In this document: piece by piece, positions 1 to 6,070 of the stretch
How the letters are laid out: each line of letters opens with the position of its first letter
Numbering within the stretch: the stretch's first letter is position 1
Assembly: GCA_022712835.1 (NCBI GenBank)
Contig: JAFLJU010000324.1
Coordinates: 1 to 12,752, forward strand
DNA length: 12,752 nt
DNA from: Desulfobacteraceae bacterium
Lineage (GTDB): Bacteria > Desulfobacterota > Desulfobacteria > Desulfobacterales > Desulfobacteraceae
Direction of reading: 5' to 3'
Made by a program: the position numbers and the translations under genes
The notes under the pieces: generated by a model
Told to the model about the DNA's origin: nothing
Databases searched by the model: none
What the model saw: only the letters and a program-made list of their open reading frames with translations

Positions 1-257
1 CCACAGTAACCAACAGGTATGATAGAATCCTTTAACTCAACAACAAACATCCCGTATCCATACCTGTCCCAATGAACTATAAGATGGTCGAGTCTTGCTT
101 TTGCTTCATTGAACGTAGCAGGTTTACCATTGGGGGGAATATGCTTCATGACCTCTGGATTGCAATAAAGTTTAATGAAAAATTTCTGATCGGAAATTTC
201 CGGCACACGAAGTTTCAGTCTTTTTGTTTCAATCATATTGTTTTCTGCTTTTAGCAT
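1..257 (-). CDS. GNAT-family N-acetyltransferase, N-terminal part (runs off left edge)
   Basis: Reading the minus strand from an ATG at 257 gives 85 codons without a stop to the window edge. The opening IETKRLKLR followed by FFIKLYCNPEVMKHIPP is the classic start of the RimJ/RimL-type GNAT branch (Acetyltransf_3), which transfers acetyl from acetyl-CoA to an amine of a protein or small molecule. The visible part ends at PVGYCG, in the central strands, before the acetyl-CoA pyrophosphate loop, so catalytic competence cannot be judged. A second in-frame ATG at 236 (MIETKRL) fits the usual family start better, but neither ATG has a strong ribosome binding site. The substrate is unknown. The gene lies downstream of a decayed thioesterase gene on the same strand, 84 bases away. 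Confidence 0.8.
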   Translation of the reverse strand, partial: MLKAENNMIETKRLKLRVPEISDQKFFIKLYCNPEVMKHIPPNGKPATFNEAKARLDHLIVHWDRYGYGMFVVELKDSIIPVGYC

Positions 258-341
258 TTTTTACAACTTTCTAAAGGAACTATCTGTCACAACACCAAGC
301 ACCCAAGCAATGGGTACTTGATTTCCTGTTCTACCGTTTTG

Positions 342-656
342 TTATGCATTTTCAAGAGACTGTCTGATTGAGGTTGGCATTTCCGTTGATTTGCGTGTTT
401 GCGGGTCAGCAAACTATCTACTAATATCAAATCACCTGCTACCAGTTCCTGCTGAAACTGTAATGTCGCCGAGGCCGTTACCGTATGAACTCCAAATTCA
501 GCCAGCATTTTTTTATGACTCCCCCAGTAAAGTGACCATAGATGAAATGCGGCATCATCGAAAAAATGGCTATACCAACGAACATTCATATGTCCGAATG
601 TATCGCAATACCTAAGGATGCACAACTCCACGAAGGATTTCTATCGGTTCAGACAT
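342..656 (-). pseudogene. Decayed acyl-CoA thioesterase-like (hotdog fold) gene
   Basis: The minus strand shows pieces of one thioesterase (4HBT-like) protein in three frames. ATG at 656, preceded by GGAGAG, opens MSEPIEILRGVVHP, typical of the family N-terminus, then hits TAG. The next base shifts into a frame reading YCDTFGHMNVRWYSHFFDDA onward to about VDSLLTRK; GHMNV is the catalytic helix motif. The family C-terminus (TRKSTEMPTSIRQSLENA, stop at 342) appears in a third frame right after the second piece. The stop fits one inserted A in a TGG tryptophan codon (TGG to TAGG). The later jump fits an internal deletion between two CGCAAA copies. About 105 codons remain against roughly 140-160 in intact relatives. 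An open frame 287-631 spans the middle and runs on out of frame, so a truncated product is possible but would lack the C-terminal strands. Confidence 0.72.
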
Positions 657-983
657 AATTGCTCTCCAACAATTCAATACTTTTCAAAGCGACTACCTCC
701 TAATTATAGCAATATGATGTGTATTTCTTCATATCATTCAATATTTGAATATCAAAACTGAATAGCTTGTCAAAACTAAGGATATTCAATCATAATAATC
801 CCTTATCTTGTAAATCTTAACGCTACCAGACAAGTTTCTTAATCGGACAAAGATTCCGTAACAATATTTTAAAGAGCTGTAAAGATATTTCGGCAATTCA
901 ACTTTTCCGAAAATATAATAAAATCAGAAAAGATTAAACCTGCGAACTTAGGTTTTAACAACCCTGCTTTATTATTTTCTTTT
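657..983. other. Intergenic stretch, AT-rich
   Basis: No supported gene. On the minus strand a TATAAT hexamer (708-703) and AGGAGG (701-696) lie just ahead of the decayed thioesterase. A 9-bp inverted repeat, TTGAATATC (745-753) with GATATTCAA (781-789), lies further upstream of that gene. The probable terminator of the stress-protein gene occupies the right end. The rest is AT-rich and I see nothing else in it. Confidence 0.5.
912..958 (-). terminator. Probable intrinsic terminator of the universal stress protein gene
   Basis: On the minus strand, 25 bases after the stop at 984, an inverted repeat (958-950 with 941-934: AAACCT/AGGTTT, extendable by TTAA with one bulged A) encloses an 8-base loop. 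It is followed by a T-rich run (TCTTTTCTGATTTT and on). The stem is short and has only three G-C pairs, so termination may be weak. Confidence 0.45.
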
Positions 984-1406
984 CTATTTTGTTATAAAAA
1001 CAGGACAGTCTGATTTATGAAGCACCGTATGGGCAACACTGCCCAGAAGCAAGCCGGTAAAATCCGTGACACCTCTTGATCCCATAACGATCAGGTCTAT
1101 TTTCTCAATTCTGGCTACCTCAGGTATTTTATTCCCCGGAGACCCTTCAAGAATACGGACATCGAACTTTATTTTCGCCTGTTCCAATATTTTCATAAAC
1201 GGTTCAACAAGCTCTTCGGATGCTTTGTTAATTTTATTAACAGCCTCTTGGAAATAGGGTTCCGCAAAAACAATGGGGAAGCGTGCATGGCAATGCAACA
1301 GGATAATTTGGGCATCTAAAGTTATAGCAAGTTCAATGGCATACTTGGTTGAATTAATTGAATGCTCTGACCCGTCAACCGGATTTAGGATTTTTTTGAT
1401 ATTCAT
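984..1406 (-). CDS. Universal stress protein (UspA family), single domain
   Basis: A 140-residue cytoplasmic protein of the usual single-domain Usp length. It begins KKILNPVDGS, with the conserved Asp 11 of the nucleotide pocket. It ends with the ATP-binding signature G-x2-G-x9-G-S (Gly109, Gly112, Gly122, Ser123) followed by CPVFI, so it should belong to the ATP-binding Usp class, which forms dimers and supports survival under stress or growth arrest. The start at 1406 has a good ribosome binding site (AAAGGAGAG) at the right distance. The gene is monocistronic: a terminator candidate follows it, and the neighbour downstream on this strand is a pseudogene. A perfect 8-bp inverted repeat sits immediately before the ribosome binding site and may control expression. 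The specific stress or partner cannot be inferred. Confidence 0.93.
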   Translation of the reverse strand: MNIKKILNPVDGSEHSINSTKYAIELAITLDAQIILLHCHARFPIVFAEPYFQEAVNKINKASEELVEPFMKILEQAKIKFDVRILEGSPGNKIPEVARIEKIDLIVMGSRGVTDFTGLLLGSVAHTVLHKSDCPVFITK

Positions 1407-1420
1407 GACACTCTCCTTTC

Positions 1421-1439
1421 CAGCTTGTCTAACAAGCTG
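1421..1439 (-). promoter_or_regulatory. Perfect 8-bp inverted repeat in the leader of the stress-protein gene
   Basis: CAGCTTGT and ACAAGCTG, separated by three bases, form a perfect hairpin or operator whose edge lies one or two bases before the purine-rich ribosome binding site of the gene starting at 1406. It could be an operator, or an RNA stem that stabilises the leader or limits ribosome access. No T-run follows on the minus strand, so it is not a terminator. Confidence 0.5.
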
Positions 1440-1889
1440 ATATCGTACACCGAAAATTTAAAAACCTTCCCAAAATAAATTTTGAGATTAGTAAACGATT
1501 TGCCGGTTCAGCCGATACGTTAAGGTCATACCGAAAAGTTTTTAAGCGGTAGAAGAGAAAAATACAATTCAGGATCACAATTATCGTAAGGTCCGAGAGA
1601 AGGGATAAAATCACTAATAGGTTCTAACTGAATATAGTGTGAGTATACTATTTTCCCAACAGACTGTCACGCAATTTTTGGAGTGAAAAAAGGTAACTAT
1701 TGGCAAATAATCTATCAGGATGTGACTGTCCTTGGGAAAAATGCAACAGGCAAGATTCTTGTTTTGAATCACAGCCCTTTCAAAGTCAAACATAACTTGC
1801 ATCATCATGACTTCAACTTTTATCTGAAAATAGTTTTGATTTGCATCGGTATCTTTGAGTTTTTTCACTGTGGACTATTCTATTTGTGT
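1440..1889. other. AT-rich stretch with no supported gene
   Basis: Open frames exist here (for example 1683-2066 plus, 1614-1868 minus), but their translations resemble no family I know, are rich in Phe/His/Cys as expected of chance frames in AT-rich DNA, and overlap each other. The promoter of the stress-protein gene should lie in the left part, but I cannot pick convincing -35/-10 boxes. Confidence 0.45.
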
Positions 1890-1894
1890 TGCGT

Positions 1895-2034
1895 GGAAAT
1901 GCCGGATTTCAAGGCCCGGACTATTATTAGAAATCAAGGCTTCATGTTAGGCACCCCGAAATTAATAGTTCTCCAATTTCGGAAGGCCCTAGGACGCATA
2001 TTGGCGCATCCTGCCAGCAGTGGCATCTCTTTTA
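1895..2034 (+). ncRNA. Candidate structured RNA with terminator-like end
   Basis: Consecutive inverted repeats lie in a stretch without a convincing gene: GAAAT/ATTTC near 1897-1911, CCGAAATT/AATTTCGG (1956-1963 with 1975-1982, 11-base loop), AGGACGC/GCATCCT (1991-1997 with 2006-2012, one mismatch), and TGCCA/TGGCA (2012-2016 with 2021-2025, 4-base loop) followed by TCTCTTTT. The last element resembles a weak intrinsic terminator. I match it to no known RNA family, and stems this short can arise by chance. It could also be the leader of the translocase gene that starts at 2106. Confidence 0.25.
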
Positions 2035-2105
2035 CAAATGTGCTATATAGCGGGGGTGTATTTTAGGCACATGGTTTATCTGAACTCAAATAAAAAGTTG
2101 GTAGT

Positions 2106-4310
2106 GTGAAAGAAAATAATTACAGCCTTGATAAAAATGTTCTGTCCATCAAAACAGAGTGTGGGACCTACAAATTTAAGATTGATGGAAATACCGTTTT
2201 GAGCAATACAGAAAGGATTGCCCATATAATGGTCAGTGAAATGGAAAAAATCGCAGCGGAATTTCAGGACCGCGAGAACAAATCAAGTCCATACGCAAAG
2301 CTGCTGTTATCCAACTTAAACATTACCGATAAATATGTTCAACTTGAAAACAAATACAATCAGATGCTTCAGGAGCATGAACGGATGATGGGCTTGTACC
2401 AGGACCGGAAAAATCCCAACGGCATCCGCAAACAGGCACCAGAAAAGAACGGGTCGCTTCCAGGAACACAACCGCCACCGCCGCCACCAAGAAAAGAAGA
2501 GACAGAAGAGAAAGAAAACCCGCCCCCTTCCCGGGAAGGAAAAGAAACACAGAACGCAATAAAACCTGCTAAGCCGCTCAAAACCAAGGTTGTGCAACAA
2601 CCCAGCCCCCTGGTCAGGCAAATGTTAGAAACGTTGAAAAAATCAAAGGCAGCGGCAAAAACCTCCGGGGATCCCAAACCAGATATGCCGCCCCAACAAA
2701 AAACGCCGCCTCAGCAAAAAACGCCGCTCCAGCAAAAGATGATGCCCCAGTCAGAGGTACCGCCGTCCCAAAGGAAAGAGACCGAACCTTTCGTGCAAAC
2801 TGAAGAAACAACCCATTCTCAATTGAAAATCAACACCGCACAAAAAAGCATGAATCCCATGGCAGTAGCGACCCATGGCGGTGATGAATTTAATATGCCT
2901 TCCCTGGATTTTCTCAAAAAAACTGATACGCAGATGGAAATTGATCATGAGGCCATCAGAAGAGGGGCGGAGGTGTTAGAACTAAAATTGGGGTTCTTCG
3001 GCATCAAGGGAGAAGTCATGGCAGTTTCCCCCGGCCCTGTGATTACTACATTTGAATACAAGCCGGATCCCGGCATCAAGATCAGTAAAATCGTGAACCT
3101 GGCCGATGATCTGGCACTGGCTCTGAGCGCCCTGAGTATCCGTATTGTCGCCCCGATTCCCGGCAAGGATGTGATCGGTATTGAAATCCCAAACACAAAG
3201 ATGAGTATTGTACCCTTTATTGATATTGTCGGGTCTGAAGATTTTATCAATATCGACTCCCATACCCCCATCTGTCTGGGCAAGGATATCATCGGCAACC
3301 CGGTGATTGTGGGGCTTGAAAAAATGCCACATCTGCTCATTGCAGGGGCAACGGGTACAGGAAAAAGTGTTGCCCTCAACGCCATGATTGCCAGTATTCT
3401 TTATAAGTCATCCCCTGAAAACGTAAGATTTATCATGATTGACCCAAAGCGCATTGAACTTTCGATGTTCAATGATATTCCCCATTTGCTCACCCCGGTC
3501 ATCACCGACATGAAAAAGGCCAATATTGCCCTTCAGTGGGTGGTTCGGGAGATGGAGAGCCGGTATGAGATGCTGGCCAAACTAAAAGTCAGAAATATTG
3601 AGCAGTACAATCACAAAGTAAAACACTCGGATCTGTCTGAATATGGGGAAGATGATATTGAACCATATCCCTATATTGTCGTCATCATAGACGAGTTGGC
3701 CGACCTCATGATGACCGCAAGCAAGGATATTGAACTTTCACTCACCCGCATCGCCCAGATGGCAAGGGCGGCGGGTATTCATCTGATTCTTGCCACCCAG
3801 CGCCCTTCCGTTGATGTGTTAACCGGCATCATTAAGGCCAATTTCCCCACAAGGATATCCTTTCAGGTCTCCTCCAAAACCGACTCCAGAACCATCATCG
3901 ATTCCAACGGCGCCGAAACCCTTCTGGGCAGAGGAGATATGCTCTTTGTCCCCCCAGGCACCGCACGGTTGACCAGAGTTCACGGCACCTATCTTTCCGA
4001 AACGGAAATTATCTCCATCACCAATTTTCTAAAGACCCAGGGAACCCCCCAATATGTCCTTGAAATCACCTCGGAAAAAGAATACGAACCGTCCCTGGAA
4101 GTGAACACAGATGATTATGATGAAAAATACACAGAAGCCCTTGATTATGTTCTGTCCACAAGAAAGGCGTCCATATCAAGTGTTCAGCGCGAGCTTAGGG
4201 TCGGGTACAACCGAGCCGCAAGGATCATCGACCTGATGGAGAAAAACGGGATTATCGGTGCAACCGATGGGGTCAAACCACGCCAGGTATTAGTCGACCG
4301 GATGAGATGA
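2106..4310 (+). CDS. ftsK: FtsK/SpoIIIE-type DNA translocase with ZapA-like N-terminal domain, no membrane anchor
   Basis: A 734-residue ATP-driven double-stranded DNA pump. Residues ~12-98 have the pattern of ZapA (beta hairpin, helix, then a long helix with LNITDKYVQLENKY, matching the ZapA LN-x-x-x-x-Y-x-x-L-x-x-K pattern) and continue as coiled coil. Residues ~100-270 are a low-complexity Pro/Gln/Lys/Glu linker with six prolines at 123-128. The alpha/beta motor follows: Walker A GATGTGKS (414-421) and Walker B IVVIIDE (524-530), with the FtsK-typical MIDPKR, ARAAGIHLILATQRP and FPTRISFQVSSKTDSR blocks. The winged-helix gamma domain (~672-732), which reads orienting sequences in relatives, is intact. 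Normal FtsK has four N-terminal membrane helices; none is seen here. The start is GTG; an in-frame TAA at 2091 rules out a longer protein, and the ribosome binding site is poor. The gene stands alone. The motor assignment is certain; the ZapA-like head is a pattern-based inference. Confidence 0.9.
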   Translation: MKENNYSLDKNVLSIKTECGTYKFKIDGNTVLSNTERIAHIMVSEMEKIAAEFQDRENKSSPYAKLLLSNLNITDKYVQLENKYNQMLQEHERMMGLYQDRKNPNGIRKQAPEKNGSLPGTQPPPPPPRKEETEEKENPPPSREGKETQNAIKPAKPLKTKVVQQPSPLVRQMLETLKKSKAAAKTSGDPKPDMPPQQKTPPQQKTPLQQKMMPQSEVPPSQRKETEPFVQTEETTHSQLKINTAQKSMNPMAVATHGGDEFNMPSLDFLKKTDTQMEIDHEAIRRGAEVLELKLGFFGIKGEVMAVSPGPVITTFEYKPDPGIKISKIVNLADDLALALSALSIRIVAPIPGKDVIGIEIPNTKMSIVPFIDIVGSEDFINIDSHTPICLGKDIIGNPVIVGLEKMPHLLIAGATGTGKSVALNAMIASILYKSSPENVRFIMIDPKRIELSMFNDIPHLLTPVITDMKKANIALQWVVREMESRYEMLAKLKVRNIEQYNHKVKHSDLSEYGEDDIEPYPYIVVIIDELADLMMTASKDIELSLTRIAQMARAAGIHLILATQRPSVDVLTGIIKANFPTRISFQVSSKTDSRTIIDSNGAETLLGRGDMLFVPPGTARLTRVHGTYLSETEIISITNFLKTQGTPQYVLEITSEKEYEPSLEVNTDDYDEKYTEALDYVLSTRKASISSVQRELRVGYNRAARIIDLMEKNGIIGATDGVKPRQVLVDRMR
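2688..2741 (+). repeat. 18-bp tandem repeat, three units, inside the translocase linker
   Basis: Three in-frame 18-base units encode PPQQKT, PPQQKT and PLQQKM (residues 195-212). Units one and two differ at only two third positions; the third has drifted. It is a coding repeat in a disordered linker and probably varies in copy number between strains. Confidence 0.8.
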
Positions 4311-4351
4311 TGGGAGCATGGTATTTGCATTATTTACTTGGGCATAAAACT

Positions 4352-4430
4352 GTCGGCAAAACTAATGTTTTTTAGTTCGCCATTATAAATTATTTAATAA
4401 TTTTAATTTTCAATTATCGTTGTTGCCGAC
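4352..4430 (+). terminator. Nested inverted repeats after the translocase gene (possible terminator)
   Basis: An inner hairpin, AACTAA (4360-4365) with TTAGTT (4372-4377), sits inside GGC (4355-4357) and GCC (4379-4381). An alternative, longer-range stem pairs GTCGGCAA (4352-4359) with TTGCCGAC (4423-4430) around a very AT-rich centre. It lies 41 bases after the stop at 4310. No clean T-run follows either stem, so termination is only one possible role. Confidence 0.3.
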
Positions 4431-4532
4431 CAAACAATAGGTTATTACCCTTTAAATATCAGGCTGTTGAAGAAACGAAACCAAGTGTTCAGCATGGCGA
4501 ACAAAACGGTTACCCGCCAGAGCTAAATTTTT

Positions 4533-4546
4533 GTTGACATGTCAAC
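4533..4546. promoter_or_regulatory. Perfect 14-bp palindrome, possible operator of the hydroxylase operon
   Basis: GTTGACATGTCAAC is its own reverse complement and lies 61 bases before the first start codon of the operon (4608). It contains a TTGACA -35-like hexamer (4534-4539); a -10 box at the right distance is poor (around 4555-4562, GATAGC/TAGCCC). The symmetry fits a dimeric regulator binding over the promoter, but I cannot name the regulator. Confidence 0.4.
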
Positions 4547-4607
4547 CTTCCAATGATAGCCCATAGGTAATCGTTAATTTTTCCCCTTAACCATGGAGGA
4601 GACAAAT

Positions 4608-5495
4608 ATGCTCTTACCCACCTTTGAATTCCACGAACCCATTTCTATTGGGGATGCACTGGAACTCAAAAAAAAATTTGGCACGAATGCACGTTTACTG
4701 GCCGGTGGAACCGATCTTCTGGTGCACCTGAAAAAAAAGCTGGTTACCACAGATCACCTCATCAGCCTGGGACGAATCGAGTCCCTGGCCCTTGTCACCC
4801 AAGAAAATAATACCATTGTGATGGGTGCCTGCGCCACCATGGCACAGCTTTCCGCAACCCCCATTATTCAAGAAAGATTCAAGGCTCTCAAGGCCGGCTG
4901 TGACAATCTTGGCAGTCATTTGATTCGAAACCGGGCCACCATTGGCGGCAATGCCTGCAATGCAAGCCCCGCCGGAGATACCCTATGCGCCCTGTTGGTG
5001 TATGATGCGGTTGCTCTTTTAGAAAGCTGCGACAACAAACGAGAAATTCCCATTGCCGACTTTTTTACAGGTCCCGGCAAATCCTGCATCCAGCCGGATG
5101 AAATCCTAACCGGTTTCAGGCTTCCCATTCCCGGCGATAACAGTGATGCACATTATATCCAGCTGGGCAAACGCAAATCATCAGAAATCAACGTGGTCAA
5201 TGTAGCGGCCTTCCTTGAATATGATCCGGGCACGGGAAAAGTTGCCACCTGCCGCATCGCTCTGGGCTCGGTTGCAGCCACCCCCATCCGATCCCCGAAA
5301 GCTGAAAGCACACTTTTGGGTCAGACCCCTTCGGAAGACTCGTTTTTTGCTGCCGGTGAAATGGCCAGAAGAGAAGACTGCCGTCCCATAGACGACTTCA
5401 GGGGAACCGCCGGGTATCGACAAGCCATGGTGGGCGTCTTGACAAAACGAACCCTGACAACGGCCTATGATCGGGCCAGGGGTGCTTCCCAATAG
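4608..5495 (+). CDS. Molybdenum hydroxylase FAD-binding subunit (XdhB/CoxM family)
   Basis: A 295-residue flavoprotein that passes electrons from the iron-sulfur subunit to the external acceptor. The first FAD loop AGGTDLL is at residues 32-38, the second, ATIGGN with NASPAGD, at 110-124; the C-terminal CO-dehydrogenase flavoprotein domain runs to the end (about 180-285). Length is normal for the family. An upstream in-frame ATG at 4593 is not the start: it is part of the ribosome binding site (GGAGGAG, 4595-4601), which is correctly spaced from ATG 4608. The subunit lacks the ~40-residue four-cysteine insert that holds an extra [4Fe-4S] cluster in 4-hydroxybenzoyl-CoA reductase, arguing against that exact enzyme. 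It is the first gene of the operon, and a small hairpin separates it from the next. Confidence 0.93.
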   Translation: MLLPTFEFHEPISIGDALELKKKFGTNARLLAGGTDLLVHLKKKLVTTDHLISLGRIESLALVTQENNTIVMGACATMAQLSATPIIQERFKALKAGCDNLGSHLIRNRATIGGNACNASPAGDTLCALLVYDAVALLESCDNKREIPIADFFTGPGKSCIQPDEILTGFRLPIPGDNSDAHYIQLGKRKSSEINVVNVAAFLEYDPGTGKVATCRIALGSVAATPIRSPKAESTLLGQTPSEDSFFAAGEMARREDCRPIDDFRGTAGYRQAMVGVLTKRTLTTAYDRARGASQ

Positions 5496-5514
5496 AAAAT
5501 GACGGTGGAACATT

Positions 5515-5530
5515 CCCTTAAAAGAAAGGG
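5515..5530 (+). promoter_or_regulatory. Small hairpin between the FAD and iron-sulfur subunit genes
   Basis: CCCTT and AAGGG with a 6-base loop lie in the 88-base gap, the only sizeable gap in the operon. It may protect or process the message. It is short and could be chance. Confidence 0.3.
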
Positions 5531-5583
5531 TTAAAGACCATTCTTTACAAGATTTGGTCACAAAAAAATTCCAAGGAGAACCC

Positions 5584-6042
5584 ATGAAAAAGATAATCAG
5601 TCTGACCATAAATGATCAATCCCATGAAATTGCGGTGGAGCCCAATCTCACCCTGGCCGACATGCTCCGCTACGAGCTTGCCCTCACGGGCACCAAAAAA
5701 GGGTGTGACACCGGAGATTGCGGTGCCTGCACCGTCATCATGGACGGGAATGCGGTCAATTCCTGTCTGGTCCTGGCAGCCCAGGCCAATGGGTCGGTCA
5801 TTGAGACCATTGAAGGGTTGAGCACGGACCAGGGACTTCACCCCCTCCAGGAGGCCTTTGTTGAAAAAGGGGCCATCCAGTGCGGTTTTTGCTCCCCGGG
5901 CGTGATCATGTCAGCCAAGAACATGTTGGATAAAAACCCGAACCCTTCCGAAGAGGAAATCCGGGAAGGCATTTCAGGCAATCTCTGCCGGTGCACAGGA
6001 TACCAGAAAATTTTCGAAGCCATTGAATCCCAGAGTTCATAA
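5584..6042 (+). CDS. Molybdenum hydroxylase [2Fe-2S] subunit (XdhA-N/CoxS family)
   Basis: A 152-residue protein carrying two [2Fe-2S] clusters between the molybdenum site and FAD. The plant-type ferredoxin cluster is bound by Cys41, Cys46, Cys49 and Cys61; the second, in the helical C-terminal domain, by Cys100, Cys103, Cys135 and Cys137 (QCGFC and CRC). Gln99 is the residue that touches the pterin in relatives. All eight cysteines are present, so both clusters should form. ATG 5584 is preceded by AAGGAG at ideal distance; an upstream GTG at 5554 would add ten residues and swallow that site, so it is rejected. The gene lies 28 bases before the large subunit gene. Length and motifs match CoxS, HcrC and NdhS, so the family is clear but the substrate is not. 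Confidence 0.96.
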   Translation: MKKIISLTINDQSHEIAVEPNLTLADMLRYELALTGTKKGCDTGDCGACTVIMDGNAVNSCLVLAAQANGSVIETIEGLSTDQGLHPLQEAFVEKGAIQCGFCSPGVIMSAKNMLDKNPNPSEEEIREGISGNLCRCTGYQKIFEAIESQSS

Positions 6043-6070
6043 CCCAGAGCCCTATCCAAAGGAGGAACCC

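Noticed and set aside
72..254. 60-codon plus-strand frame at the left edge
   Set aside because: It is antisense to the acetyltransferase reading frame, which has clear family similarity.
1614..1868. 84-codon open frame on the minus strand
   Set aside because: No recognisable motif and no ribosome binding site; it overlaps the equally unconvincing plus-strand frame at 1683-2066.
1683..2066. 127-codon open frame on the plus strand
   Set aside because: No resemblance to a known family, odd Phe/His/Cys-rich composition, overlaps the hairpin run, and competes with an equally unconvincing frame on the other strand.
5499..5534. 11-codon frame between the FAD and iron-sulfur genes
   Set aside because: No ribosome binding site, and the size is easily reached by chance.
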